Under the pieces are notes generated by a model that saw nothing but the letters and a program-made list of their open reading frames with translations, did no database searches and was not told the origin of the DNA. From positions 322,634-386,633 of the forward strand of contig NZ_BOVL01000026.1 of the NCBI RefSeq assembly GCF_019972155.1: DNA of 64,000 nt. Direction: 5' to 3'. This stretch comes from Bradyrhizobium sp. RD5-C2 (lineage in GTDB: Bacteria > Pseudomonadota > Alphaproteobacteria > Rhizobiales > Xanthobacteraceae). Position numbers and translations under genes: made by a program. This document shows positions 46,629-56,539 of the stretch, in pieces (position 1 is the stretch's first letter; every line of letters starts with the position of its first letter).

Positions 46629-48148
46629 CCGACAGGGACAAGCCGGTCAATCCTTTCGGTCGGGGCGAGCGGACCATCATCCGTCCGAACCCCGGCGGGA
46701 AGGTGCCGCCTGCTCCGGCTCCTCAACCTCCAGCAGGGGAGGGGCCTGCAAGCCGTCCGGCGTACTCGCCATCGCCCGTGGCCTCGCCGGGTAGCCCTTC
46801 GCCGCCCTCATTTTCTCCCGTACCGCAGGGCGCAAGCTACACCGCCCCGCCGACCAGTCAGCCCTCGGAGGAATGGATTTCGACACCGGCGCAGGCTCCG
46901 GCGCAGCAACCGATCTTGCCGCCCGGACCGCCCTTGCGTGTCGACGATCTGGTCGCGCCAAACGCCAATCCGGTGATGCGCGCCGGCGGCCCCTTGCTGC
47001 AGTTGCTTGGCCGGCTGCGAGTAGCGCTGATGCGGGCGTCATTCGCGAGCCTGATGGAGCAGGTCGCCGACGCCATCAAGTTCTTCGAGAAGGATATCCG
47101 CTCGGCCGGCATTTCCGAACACCAGGCCAATACCGCGAAGTATATCCTGTGCGCTACCGCCGACGATATCGTGCAGCACATTCCGACCGACGATCGGCAC
47201 GTCTGGGCGCAATACTCGATGCTCAGCCGGTTCTTCGGCGAACGCGTCGGCGGCGTACGCTTCTTCGAGATTCTCGACCATTTGAAGACTGATCCGCTGG
47301 TCAATTATCCGGTGCTCGAACTCCAGCACGCCTGCCTTGCGCTCGGGTTCCAGGGCATCCACCGGACCTCGCCGGGCGGGCTTGCGAACCTCCAGGTGAT
47401 CCAGCGCAACCTCTATGAGACGTTGCGCCGGGTTCGCCCCAAGCCGACCAACGATTTGTCGCCGCACTGGCGCGGCCAGGCCTTGGCCGGTCGGCGGCAG
47501 CACCTGCGCATTCCGGTTTGGCTGGTGGCGGCCGTGGTCGCCGCGCTGCTGACGGGATCCTATTTTGTGCTGAGGACATTGCTGGCTGGCCGTGCAGAGA
47601 ATGCCGCCGAAGTCGCGCTGGCATTGCATCCCGGCGATCCAATCGAGCTCAAGCGCCGCGTCGTTGCGCCGCCGCCGCCTCCACCGCCGCCGCCACCCCC
47701 AGATCGCATTACCCAGCTGCAGCGCATTCGCAACGCGCTTGCACAGGAGAAGACGGCGTGCGCCATGACGGCGGATCAGACGGCGAGCTTCATCGTGATC
47801 AGGGTCTGCGATCTCGCATTGTTTGCCTCGGGCCAGGCAACCATCCTGGATGGCTTCAAGCCGATCGCGGCCCGCGTTGCGGCGACGCTCGACAAGGAGC
47901 CCGGCCGCATCCGAGTGGTTGGCCATACCGACAGCTCGCCGATCCGCACCGTCCGTTTCCCCTCGAATTTCGAATTGTCGCTCGAGCGCGCCAAGGCGGT
48001 TGCCGCCGCGCTGAAACCCGGCCTCGCGGATGGTTCGCGCATCGACGTCGACGGCAAGGGATCCGATTCACCGATTGCCAGCAATTCGACACCGGAGGGA
48101 CGGTCCAAAAACCGTCGGGTCGAAATCTTCATCGAACGTAGCGAATAG
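46625..48148 (+). CDS. tssL: T6SS membrane complex TssL with OmpA/MotB C-terminal domain
   Basis: This 507-residue TssL (DotU) has a cytoplasmic domain beginning NPFGRGERTIIRPNPGGK, a Pro-rich segment and the DotU region with PVLELQHACLALGFQGI, a single transmembrane helix near residue 298 (LVAAVVAALLTGSYFVL), a Pro tract and an OmpA-like peptidoglycan-binding domain (VVGHTDSSPI, NFELSLERAKAV, SKNRRVEIF). The wall-binding extension would anchor the complex, which matters because no TssJ lipoprotein gene is present. Confidence 0.95.
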   Translation: MTDRDKPVNPFGRGERTIIRPNPGGKVPPAPAPQPPAGEGPASRPAYSPSPVASPGSPSPPSFSPVPQGASYTAPPTSQPSEEWISTPAQAPAQQPILPPGPPLRVDDLVAPNANPVMRAGGPLLQLLGRLRVALMRASFASLMEQVADAIKFFEKDIRSAGISEHQANTAKYILCATADDIVQHIPTDDRHVWAQYSMLSRFFGERVGGVRFFEILDHLKTDPLVNYPVLELQHACLALGFQGIHRTSPGGLANLQVIQRNLYETLRRVRPKPTNDLSPHWRGQALAGRRQHLRIPVWLVAAVVAALLTGSYFVLRTLLAGRAENAAEVALALHPGDPIELKRRVVAPPPPPPPPPPPDRITQLQRIRNALAQEKTACAMTADQTASFIVIRVCDLALFASGQATILDGFKPIAARVAATLDKEPGRIRVVGHTDSSPIRTVRFPSNFELSLERAKAVAAALKPGLADGSRIDVDGKGSDSPIASNSTPEGRSKNRRVEIFIERSE

Positions 48149-48192
48149 GCGGACGCCACAAGTTCACGCGTAAGCGACAGGTACCGGCAAAT

Positions 48193-51100
48193 ATGCTCGC
48201 CAAGGACATTCTACGCATCGTTCTCTATGGAGTCGGGCTCAGCTCGCTTGGGGCGGTGATCTACCTTGCCGGTCCCTTCCTTGCTTTCGGCGACTGGCAT
48301 CCGCTGGAGAATCACATCATTCGCCAGATCGCGATCCTGCTGCTCGGCGCTGCGGCGGCAGGCGTCACCGGTCTTCATTTCTTCAAGCGACGCAAGAATG
48401 CTAAGGAGATCGCCGACGGCGTCAGCGGTGCGGACCAGGCTGTCAGCGACGAGCCGGTGCTCAAGGAGCGCATGAAGGATGCGCTCGCAACGCTCAAGAC
48501 CACAAGCGGCAACAAGTCCGGGTATCTCTACGATCTGCCCTGGTACGTCATCATCGGTCCGCCCGGTGCGGGAAAGACCACCGCGCTGGTCAATTCGGGG
48601 CTCAAGTTTCCGCTCGCGCGAGGGGCAACGCCGGCGGCGATCGCCGGAGTCGGCGGCACCCGGTACTGCGATTGGTGGTTCACCGAGGAAGCGGTGCTGA
48701 TCGATACCGCCGGTCGCTACACAACCCAGGACTCAAACAGCAAGGCCGACAAGGAGAGTTGGCTGTCCTTTCTGGACATCCTGAAAAAAAGTCGGTCGCG
48801 CCAGCCGATCAATGGCGTTCTCGTCGCGATCAGTCTGGAGGACGTGCTGACGCTGCCGAAGCAGGAACTCGCGCTGCATGCCGATGCTATCAGGATGCGG
48901 CTGCTCGAACTGCATCAAAGGCTGAAAGTGAGCTTCCCGGTTTACGCGCTGTTCACCAAGGCCGATCTCGTTGCCGGTTTCACCGAATATTTCGCCTATC
49001 TCGCTGAGGCCGGCCGGCGCCAGGTCTGGGGCGCCACCTTCCAGACCGCCGACAAGACCCAGAATCTGGTGGGGCAGGTCCCGGTCGAGTTCGATCGCCT
49101 GCTGGAGCGCCTGAGCGAGGAAACGCTCGACCGTTTGCAGGACGAGCCGACCCCGCAGCACCGGGTGCAGTTGTTTGGCTTCCCGGCGCAGATGGCGCGG
49201 CTCAAGCCGCAAATCCACGATTTCCTCAACCAGATATTTGAGCCGACGCGATATCACGTGAACGCCAATCTGCGTGGATTCTATTTCACGTCCGGCACCC
49301 AGCAGGGTACGCCGATCGATCAATTGATCGGATCGTTGGCGCGTACATTCGGTGCGGAAGAAGTCGGTGCTGGAGCCTATTCCGGCACTGGCAAGAGCTA
49401 CTTCCTCGCCGATTTGATTTCGAAGGTCATCATCGGCGAGGCCGACTGGGTCTCGACCGACCGTGCCGCGGTGCGCCGCGCCTTGATCCTCAAGACCGCG
49501 GCACTATCGGTGATAGGTTTGGTGGCGATCGGACTGATCGGTGCGTGGTTGACCAGCTACAAACGCAACTCCGACCTGATCGAGCAGAGCTTGCAGGCGG
49601 ACAACGAGTATGCCGCCGCCGGTGCGCCGCTGATCAAGCAAACGTTGATTGCCGACCATGATCTCGACAAGGTGCTGCCGCTCCTTTATCGGCTGCGGAA
49701 CGCGCCGGCTGGCTATGCCTCACGGAGCGAGCCGGTAGCACTCTCGGCGCGTTACGGGCTCAGTCAGCACGCGCGCCTGTTGTCGCCCGCAAAGGCAGCC
49801 TATCACACTGCGCTTGAGCGCATGTTCAGGCCTCGCTTGCTCTACCGTTTGGAGGAGCAGCTGAATGCGCGGATCGGCGAGCCTGCCTTCGTCTATGAGG
49901 CGCTGAAGGTCTACCTGATGCTCGGCGGCCTTCAATCCCCAGACCGCGAGCTCATCCGCTCCTGGATGCAGCGCGACTGGGCGGACAACCTCTATCCCGG
50001 CGCGACCAATGCGGAAGGACGGCGTCTGCTCGATGAAAATCTTGCTGCGATGTTCGACCTTGAAACCGAGCAGCCGCCGCTGGTCGAGCTCGACGGCCGG
50101 CTGATCAAGCAGGCCCAGAATTCGCTTGCGCGCCTCAGCGTGTCGCAACGTGCCTACGAGTTCCTGAAGTCGGAGGCTCGTGGATCGACCGCCGGCGACT
50201 GGATCGTCAGCCGCCGAGGCGGTCCGGACGTGGCAGTTGTCTTCGAAACCACGACCGGACAGCCCTTGGACAACGTGCGGGTACCCGAGTTCTTCACCTA
50301 CAACGGCTTCAATCAGAAGTTCATCGCTCGACTGCCCGGATTGTCAGAGCGCATGAAGCGGGAGCGGTGGGTCCTGGGTGACGCCGGCCAGCAGTCGGCG
50401 ATTGACCAGCAGTATGACAACCTGGCTGGCGATTTGCTCAGCATCTACTCCAATGAGTTCGTAACGACGTGGCGCACTGCGCTTGGTAGTCTGCGTCTGA
50501 AGAAATTGCTCGCGGACAAGCCGAAATACGAAGTGCTGAGGGCGCTTTCGGCGCCCACATCGCCGATGCGGCAAATCCTGGAGTCGGTGCGTGACGAGAC
50601 GATGCTGACCAAGGAGCGCCCGAAGCCGGCGAGCGCAGGCACGCCAGCCGTGCCGCCTGCGGTGACCACGCCGGCGCTCTTCAACAATGCCCAGGATGGT
50701 ACGCCTGGCGCGGCGATCGAGTCGCAGTTCAAACCCTACCATGCAGTGCTTGAAGGGGAGAGCACCCGCCGACCGATCGACTCGACAATCGCAAACCTGA
50801 ACGACATCGCGCAAAATCTGACGCTGATGGTCGAGAATCCGCAACTGACGGCGCAGGCAACGGCGGGGCTTCAGACCCAGGTTGCAGCGCTGCGCAACAA
50901 CGCCTCGCGCATGCCGCCACCGTTTTCCGATATGCTGCGGGCGGCGGCCGCGGAGTTCGAAGGCAGTATCGCCGCCTCCACGGCCGGTCAGATCCTGCAG
51001 TCGTTGCGCGATCAAGTCACGCCGGTCTGTCAGCAGACGGTGACCAACCGCTATCCGTTTGTACGGAGCAGCGGTCAGGAAGTGCCGCTCGCGGATTTCG

Positions 51101-51741
51101 CCAAGCTGTTCAGCCCGAACGGCATCATGGACAAGTTTTTCACTCAATTCCTGGCGCCCTATGCAGATACGTCGCGTTCGGACTGGGTTTGGCGAAAGGA
51201 GAGTCCTGTCGGCCGATCGTTCTCGCCCGACACATTGAAGCAGTTCCAGAGTGCCGCCTATATCCGCGATGCCTTTTTCCAGACTGGCGGCGCTGTGCCG
51301 GCGGTGTCCTTTGCGATCCGGCCGCCGGCTGCGGCCGGACCGGGCATCACGGTCAAGACCGAGATCGGTGGCACGACGATCACCAGCCCCACCACGCAAG
51401 GACCAGCCGTAGCTCCCTCCATGTTCGGTACGCCGCAACCCGCTGCTCCACCGCCGCAGCAGAGCAATTCACCGACTACGGTGCTCTGGCCGGGCCCATC
51501 GCCGCGCACGGCAATTTCGGTCAGCAACGAGACCGGCTCGCCATCGGTCCTTGAGCGTATCGGCCCCTGGTCATTGTTCCGAATGCTGGAGGCCGGCTCG
51601 CTGGTCGCCAAGGCGGAAACCGCCAGTGCAACGTTCATTGTCGCCGGACGTGAGCTCAACTATCAGATTTCGACCGGATCGTTGCGCAATCCGCTAAACT
51701 TGTCAGTGCTCCGCGAGTTTCGTTGCCCGACCGGAATATGA
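48193..51741 (+). CDS. tssM: T6SS membrane complex ATPase-like TssM (IcmF)
   Basis: This 1182-residue TssM spans the inner membrane. There are two N-terminal helices (about 8-32 and 42-65), a cytoplasmic NTPase-like region with Walker A GPPGAGKTTALVNSG at about 122-136, a third helix near 437-460 (LSVIGLVAIGLIGAWLTS), then a large periplasmic part with RLLYRLEEQLNAR and PWSLFRMLEAG near the end. It forms the central channel with TssL. It follows tssL by 44 bp and overlaps tagF. Confidence 0.96.
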   Translation: MLAKDILRIVLYGVGLSSLGAVIYLAGPFLAFGDWHPLENHIIRQIAILLLGAAAAGVTGLHFFKRRKNAKEIADGVSGADQAVSDEPVLKERMKDALATLKTTSGNKSGYLYDLPWYVIIGPPGAGKTTALVNSGLKFPLARGATPAAIAGVGGTRYCDWWFTEEAVLIDTAGRYTTQDSNSKADKESWLSFLDILKKSRSRQPINGVLVAISLEDVLTLPKQELALHADAIRMRLLELHQRLKVSFPVYALFTKADLVAGFTEYFAYLAEAGRRQVWGATFQTADKTQNLVGQVPVEFDRLLERLSEETLDRLQDEPTPQHRVQLFGFPAQMARLKPQIHDFLNQIFEPTRYHVNANLRGFYFTSGTQQGTPIDQLIGSLARTFGAEEVGAGAYSGTGKSYFLADLISKVIIGEADWVSTDRAAVRRALILKTAALSVIGLVAIGLIGAWLTSYKRNSDLIEQSLQADNEYAAAGAPLIKQTLIADHDLDKVLPLLYRLRNAPAGYASRSEPVALSARYGLSQHARLLSPAKAAYHTALERMFRPRLLYRLEEQLNARIGEPAFVYEALKVYLMLGGLQSPDRELIRSWMQRDWADNLYPGATNAEGRRLLDENLAAMFDLETEQPPLVELDGRLIKQAQNSLARLSVSQRAYEFLKSEARGSTAGDWIVSRRGGPDVAVVFETTTGQPLDNVRVPEFFTYNGFNQKFIARLPGLSERMKRERWVLGDAGQQSAIDQQYDNLAGDLLSIYSNEFVTTWRTALGSLRLKKLLADKPKYEVLRALSAPTSPMRQILESVRDETMLTKERPKPASAGTPAVPPAVTTPALFNNAQDGTPGAAIESQFKPYHAVLEGESTRRPIDSTIANLNDIAQNLTLMVENPQLTAQATAGLQTQVAALRNNASRMPPPFSDMLRAAAAEFEGSIAASTAGQILQSLRDQVTPVCQQTVTNRYPFVRSSGQEVPLADFAKLFSPNGIMDKFFTQFLAPYADTSRSDWVWRKESPVGRSFSPDTLKQFQSAAYIRDAFFQTGGAVPAVSFAIRPPAAAGPGITVKTEIGGTTITSPTTQGPAVAPSMFGTPQPAAPPPQQSNSPTTVLWPGPSPRTAISVSNETGSPSVLERIGPWSLFRMLEAGSLVAKAETASATFIVAGRELNYQISTGSLRNPLNLSVLREFRCPTGI

Positions 51742-52439
51742 CCATGCGATGCGGCTTATTCGGCAAGATCGGAGCGAAGCGTGATTTCATCGCGATCGCG
51801 ACGCCGCGGAGCTTCCTGGAAGCCTGGGAGCCGTGGGTGCAAGCTGCCATCTCAGCGAGCCGCCATCAACTCGGCGCCGCCTGGCAGGAAGCATTCCTGA
51901 CCGCGCCAATTTGGCGATTCTGGCTTGGCGCCGCAATCTGCGGTACCACCGTCGCAGGAGCGATCATGCCGTCGCTTGACGGCGTCGGACGATACTATCC
52001 GTTGACGCTGCATGTGGTGCCCGATGGCGACACCGCGCTGCCGCCACCACACATCGATCCGCAGGACGAGTGGTTTGGCCAAGTGGAGACGTTCCTGCTC
52101 TCGACCCTAGACCGGGCTGCCACGTTCGAGCAGATCTCCGATGCGCTCGATCGTCTCGCGCTCCCGCGTCTGCGGACGCCGGGGACTGATGGACCGTCAA
52201 ACGTGTCATCGAGCGGTGCGACGCTTGGAATGGTTTCGACGGTCGATGGGTTCGCCGATTCGTTCGGCACGCTTTGCGGCGCGAACCCTCAAGTCTATGC
52301 CTCGGCCAGTTTCTGGTGGACCGCCGGAGGCGAAGGGTTCTCGCCGACCGCGCTCTGTTGCCGCGGATTACCGGATCCGTTTCACTATTCCACGCTGCTG
52401 ACCGGTGACATCGGCCGCGCAGTATCCGGGACGGGATGA
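51738..52439 (+). CDS. tagF: T6SS-associated protein TagF (ImpM)
   Basis: This 233-residue TagF-family protein has the opening CGLFGKIGAKRDFIAIATP, AAWQEAFLTAPIWRFWLG and SVDGVGRYYPLTL, all typical. TagF posttranslationally represses T6SS assembly in other species by binding Fha, in the PpkA-linked pathway. In Agrobacterium it is fused to PppA; here they are separate but adjacent (6 bp apart). The ATG at 51738 overlaps the tssM stop; 51744 is an alternative. Confidence 0.9.
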   Translation: MTMRCGLFGKIGAKRDFIAIATPRSFLEAWEPWVQAAISASRHQLGAAWQEAFLTAPIWRFWLGAAICGTTVAGAIMPSLDGVGRYYPLTLHVVPDGDTALPPPHIDPQDEWFGQVETFLLSTLDRAATFEQISDALDRLALPRLRTPGTDGPSNVSSSGATLGMVSTVDGFADSFGTLCGANPQVYASASFWWTAGGEGFSPTALCCRGLPDPFHYSTLLTGDIGRAVSGTG

Positions 52440-52445
52440 CGCACG

Positions 52446-53222
52446 ATGGTACACATCCCGTCCCTGTTCGATGTCGGTAGCGTCACTCACGCCGGACGGG
52501 TGCGAGCGCGGAATGAGGATTCATGCCTCGTAAGAACCGACATCGGCCTATGGGCCGTCGCCGATGGTATGGGCGGTCACGAGGCTGGCGATCTTGCCAG
52601 CAACATCGTGGTGCAGTCGCTTGATACCATCGGCGCGCCGGACTCGGCGGCGGACCTGTTGGCGCAATGCGAGGCGCGTCTGTTCAGCGCCAACCAGCAG
52701 ATCCTGGCACTCAGCCATGCAAGGCAGGGCGCCATTGTCGGGACCACAACGGCAGTTCTGCTCATACGCGACGGCCATTATGCCTGTGTATGGGCGGGTG
52801 ACAGCCGGGTATACCTGATCAATCGCGGCGGCATCAAACAGGTGTCGCACGATCATAGCGAGTTAGAGGAGCTGATCGCCGGTGGTGCGCTATCGCGCGA
52901 AGAGGTCGAGGGTTGGCCGAACAGTGCCATCACCCGAGCAGTCGGCGTTGTCGCCGACCCCGAGTTCGAGGTGGTGACCGGTCCGGCTGAACCGGAAGAC
53001 GTCTTCGTGATTTGCAGTGACGGCTTGACCCGACACGTGCAGGATGACGAGATCCAGCAGTACGCGGCGAGTCGACTTGCTCAGGCAGCCTGCGAAGACA
53101 TGCTCGCGCTCGCGCTCGAGCGCGGCGGGCTCGATAACGTTACGATCGTGATCGCGCGATTGCTCGTGCCACGCTCCTCGGAGCCCACGAGGACGCCGCT
53201 CGATCGGGAGCAGCGACCATGA
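52446..53222 (+). CDS. pppA: T6SS serine/threonine phosphatase PppA (PP2C)
   Basis: This 258-residue PP2C-type phosphatase has the metal-binding and catalytic motifs RARNEDSCLV, VADGMGGHEAGD, TTTAVLLIRD, WAGDSRVYLI, SDGLTRHVQDDE and GGLDNVTIVI. All the Asp residues expected for two-metal catalysis are present. It removes the phosphate placed by PpkA, so it turns the secretion system down. The stop overlaps the ppkA start (ATGA), coupling the pair. Confidence 0.95.
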   Translation: MVHIPSLFDVGSVTHAGRVRARNEDSCLVRTDIGLWAVADGMGGHEAGDLASNIVVQSLDTIGAPDSAADLLAQCEARLFSANQQILALSHARQGAIVGTTTAVLLIRDGHYACVWAGDSRVYLINRGGIKQVSHDHSELEELIAGGALSREEVEGWPNSAITRAVGVVADPEFEVVTGPAEPEDVFVICSDGLTRHVQDDEIQQYAASRLAQAACEDMLALALERGGLDNVTIVIARLLVPRSSEPTRTPLDREQRP

Positions 53223-55024
53223 CCGCGAACGGTCCATTTCGGTCAAACTACCGCGGTGTACCGGCCGGCACCCGGCTCAACGGGATCTACGAAATCGAAG
53301 CGATGATCGGGTCAGGCGGCATGGGGGAGGTCTACCGATGCCGCGAGATCCAGACCGGATCGCCTGTTGCGGTCAAGATGTTGCTGCCCGACATGGTCGA
53401 CAATGAAGCGGCACTTGCGCTGTTCCGCCGGGAGGCAGCGGCACTTCACAATCTTCCGCATGAAGCAATCGTTCGCTACTTTCTGTTCACGGTCGAACCC
53501 GTGCTGCAGCGCCCGTACCTCGCGATGGAATTTGTGAACGGGCGCTCGCTGTCGAACATGCTCGACGATGGACCGCTGACCTTCGAAGCGCTGATCAAGT
53601 TGGCGCAGCGGGTCGCATTGGGCCTTCAGGCCGCTCATGAGCACGGTATTGTCCATCGCGATGTTTCCCCCGACAACATCATCGTGCCGCTCGATGATGT
53701 AAGGCGGGCGAAGATCATCGACTTTGGTATCGCCCGGTCAACGCAGATGGGTGACAAGACCATCATCGGTTCCGGCTTCGCCGGCAAGGACAATTACGCG
53801 TCGCCGGAGCAGGTCGGCTTGTACGGCAACGATGTCACCGCGAAGTCCGATGTCTACAGCTTTGGCCTCGTGCTGTTCCATGCCTTGACCGGACAGAAGC
53901 TCGATATGGGTGGGAGCCAGTTTCAACTGGTCGAGAAGCGTCGACGTGTGCCCGATCTTGGCGCAGTGGACATGCGTATCAGGCCGCTTCTCGAGAAGAT
54001 GCTGCAGCCGGACCCGGCCTTGCGCCCGACCATGGCGGAGGTCGCCAACTGGATGCCATCGGCATCGGCTCATTCGTCCGCCGCACCGCTCTACGGCTTC
54101 GATCCATTGGCGAAGTTGGAAGCCGGGACGTCTGCGCAGCAGGAGCGGGTGCCGCCAACCACGCGGAAGCCTCGTCGCATCTGGCTCGGCGCCGGCGTCG
54201 CGGGGCTGCTGCTTCTGCTGGGAGGCGGCGGGTACAGCTTCTATAAATTTGTCTGGAAGACGTCGGGCGTGGCGGCCTTGCCGCCACCTCCAAAACTCGC
54301 CGGGACCCCCGCGCCGCCGAGCGAGGCTGCTCCGCTACAGCCGGCACGTCAGGAGCCGGTGAAGTTGCCGCCTCAGCCGGCGGTGACACCGTCTCCGTCT
54401 CTCGATGGGCCGGGTCGAGCCGAGCGCGTCCGCAAATATGTTGCCCAATATGCGGGTGGCGATTGCTTCTTCATCCTACCTGTTGCAGTGAGCTCAAGCG
54501 CAGCCGTCATTGAAGGCTTCGGCGCTACGACCGCGCCGTTTGATACGTTCGACAAAGCGTTTCGAAAGGAACAGGGATTTGAGGCTTCGGTCGGCGTCAG
54601 GCAGGTCAATCAGGCGCAATGTCCGGCCGTCAAGTTCCTGAGTCAGGTCGGAAGCGATCAAGCGCGTGCGCCGCGCATCAACCTGTCGGCGACGGAGCTG
54701 AAAGGCGGCGAGACCCTCAGTGGGACCGTCGAGAACTTTGCCAATCGGGTGGTGGAACTGCTCTTGATCTCGGATCGCGGCGAGGTGCGCAGCCTGTCCT
54801 ATCTCCTGAAGCCGGGCATCGATTCGCTTTCCTTTGCCCTGCCGATGGAGCGTACGACCGGTCCACAACTCCTGTTGGTCGTTGCGACCCCGCGGGTTCT
54901 GGATTCGTTGCGCCAGCCGCGACCAATGGCCGCCGACACATTCTTCCTGCAGGCAACGAGCGAAGCCCAGCGCGGCAACGTGACCATGACTGCGGCCGCT
55001 CGCTACGTGATGCTCACGAACTGA
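53219..55024 (+). CDS. ppkA: T6SS serine/threonine kinase PpkA with periplasmic C-terminal domain
   Basis: This 601-residue Hanks-type kinase has the P-loop GSGGMGEVY (about 31-39), Lys53 in VAVKM, catalytic loop HRDVSPDN (146-153; Ser150 replaces the usual Lys of HRDLKPEN) and DFG at 168-170. A transmembrane helix lies at about 320-342 and a Pro-rich linker follows. The periplasmic C-terminus (about 395-601) includes DCFFILPVAV and LLISDRGEVRSLSYLL. The C-terminal part may sense envelope signals and resembles the neighbouring DUF4384 protein. It is the last gene of the rightward T6SS arm. Confidence 0.93.
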   Translation: MTANGPFRSNYRGVPAGTRLNGIYEIEAMIGSGGMGEVYRCREIQTGSPVAVKMLLPDMVDNEAALALFRREAAALHNLPHEAIVRYFLFTVEPVLQRPYLAMEFVNGRSLSNMLDDGPLTFEALIKLAQRVALGLQAAHEHGIVHRDVSPDNIIVPLDDVRRAKIIDFGIARSTQMGDKTIIGSGFAGKDNYASPEQVGLYGNDVTAKSDVYSFGLVLFHALTGQKLDMGGSQFQLVEKRRRVPDLGAVDMRIRPLLEKMLQPDPALRPTMAEVANWMPSASAHSSAAPLYGFDPLAKLEAGTSAQQERVPPTTRKPRRIWLGAGVAGLLLLLGGGGYSFYKFVWKTSGVAALPPPPKLAGTPAPPSEAAPLQPARQEPVKLPPQPAVTPSPSLDGPGRAERVRKYVAQYAGGDCFFILPVAVSSSAAVIEGFGATTAPFDTFDKAFRKEQGFEASVGVRQVNQAQCPAVKFLSQVGSDQARAPRINLSATELKGGETLSGTVENFANRVVELLLISDRGEVRSLSYLLKPGIDSLSFALPMERTTGPQLLLVVATPRVLDSLRQPRPMAADTFFLQATSEAQRGNVTMTAAARYVMLTN

Positions 55025-55032
55025 GCCGTTCT

Positions 55033-56061
55033 TCAGAACTTGCCGATCATCAGGATCTTCAGGTCGGCATCCGGCTTGAAGTCGCTCGCCGAAAATTGAC
55101 GCGAGTTGTTGGCAGATGACGGCTTGAGCCGCCCGGGGCAGAAACTAACCAGATTGTCGTCGCTTCCCGGATCGATCGTCAATGTGAAGGATCGGATTGG
55201 ACCCGCCCAATTCGCCCCCGTCTTGAGCACGTAGGAAATACGCCGCTCCTGCAGCTTTGAGGTATTGGCCTGGCCGTTATCGGTGCGCTTGTCCAATTCG
55301 GCAAGGAACGCATCCGTAACGCAATAATCTCTCCTGTATCGCTCGACTTCCGGAGCTAGCGCCGGGCTGCTACGCAGGCCCGAGCGCAGGACCGTGTCAG
55401 GGCTGGAACCGACGCTCGGGCGATATTGGTGTTCGACGATGACGGTGCGCGCCGCCGGAAACACCTGCTCGCGAACGGCCGAAGTCTTGGTTATCCAGCC
55501 AGCCATGTATTGCTGGCGACCGTTGTCGCTCATGCCGGCAGGCATCAGCAGGCCGTCATCGATCAGCTTGGTTCGAGTTGCCGCCGGCAGGTCGGCGATC
55601 CGGATATCCCGATAACCGAGCGGCAGCAGAGGCAGCTTAAATTGTCGGAGGAGGGCGGTGACATCCTTATTGCCGACCATGGCGCGCTGGTCGATGGTCA
55701 GCGGCACCGCGTCGCCGTCGATCCTGGTCTCGAAATCCACGAAGTTGACCGGATCGTTCGATGGAAAAGCGATGTTCTCGGCGTCGGACAAATCGATGTC
55801 GGGCAGCGGAAAGGCGACAGTGAGTGCAACCGGCTTGCTCGCCTGGTTGACGAATTGGTAGCGAACGCTGACCCTGTCCAGCCCGATGCGAAGCTCCTCG
55901 CTCGCCATGGCCACATCCTTGGTGCGAACGAATTGCAGCCCGCCGATGGACAATTCGGCCGCGGAATCGTTCGCTCGCGCGGGCCAGCTGGTTGCGGCCA
56001 ACAGGGCGATCATCAAGGCTCGCGACCTCAACGACCGCCCGCTTAACGCTCCATTTGCCAT
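55033..56061 (-). CDS. DUF4424-like secreted protein
   Basis: This 342-residue protein, from the ATG at 56061 with GGAGG upstream, has a signal peptide (RSRALMIALLAATSWPARA). The mature part reads like DUF4424: ELSIGGLQFVRTKDVAMAS, VSVRYQFVNQASKPVALTV, FPLPDIDLSDAENIAFP and a C-terminal RRDYCVTDAFLAELDKRT. The function is unknown. It is convergent with ppkA (8 bp apart) and in operon with the small protein at 56103. The frame upstream to 56163 has no other credible start. Confidence 0.8.
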   Translation of the reverse strand: MANGALSGRSLRSRALMIALLAATSWPARANDSAAELSIGGLQFVRTKDVAMASEELRIGLDRVSVRYQFVNQASKPVALTVAFPLPDIDLSDAENIAFPSNDPVNFVDFETRIDGDAVPLTIDQRAMVGNKDVTALLRQFKLPLLPLGYRDIRIADLPAATRTKLIDDGLLMPAGMSDNGRQQYMAGWITKTSAVREQVFPAARTVIVEHQYRPSVGSSPDTVLRSGLRSSPALAPEVERYRRDYCVTDAFLAELDKRTDNGQANTSKLQERRISYVLKTGANWAGPIRSFTLTIDPGSDDNLVSFCPGRLKPSSANNSRQFSASDFKPDADLKILMIGKF

Positions 56062-56102
56062 GCCGGCCTCCATGCGGCGCCGCAGCGGCTGCCCGGGTGG
56101 GG

Positions 56103-56384
56103 TCAATCGATCGCCTGGTAAAGGTCTCCCCATTCCGGCTTCCAGACGCCATCCTGGTCGCAAACCACGATCGCTAGCTTCATGTCATTGGCGAGCCGGA
56201 CTGCGCCGCGAAAGGCGTCCTGGGCCGGCATTTGGGCGCTGACCTGGTCGCTGCTCAGGCGTCCCCCGCTTGCGGCGGCCGACAACACGATTGACCCTGA
56301 GGCACCTCCATCGTCGCGCCTTAAAACCAGAGTAATCGCGTCGGGCTGGACTTCGCTGACTTGCTCAAATCTGTTTCTGGCCAT
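56103..56384 (-). CDS. Small hypothetical protein
   Basis: This 93-residue protein begins with ATG at 56384. It is beta-rich and without signal peptide: ITLVLRRDDGGASGSIVLSA, then DAFRGAVRLANDMKLAIVVC and an ordered end KPEWGDLYQ. It lies 41 bp upstream of the DUF4424 gene on the same strand, so they probably form an operon. No family is recognised; the coding nature is supported by the well-formed periodic sequence and position. Confidence 0.6.
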   Translation of the reverse strand: MARNRFEQVSEVQPDAITLVLRRDDGGASGSIVLSAAASGGRLSSDQVSAQMPAQDAFRGAVRLANDMKLAIVVCDQDGVWKPEWGDLYQAID

Positions 56385-56539
56385 GATTTTGCACTGCAGG
56401 CTGAATGATTAGAACTATCACCGTCCAGTGAGAGAGTTGAACGGGATTGGGGTTGCTCGCCACTAATTGATGCTGCACTCGCGCAGTCTTGGATTAGTCG
56501 GACTGACGCTGCATTCGGTTCGGTTACATTGAGGCGGGT

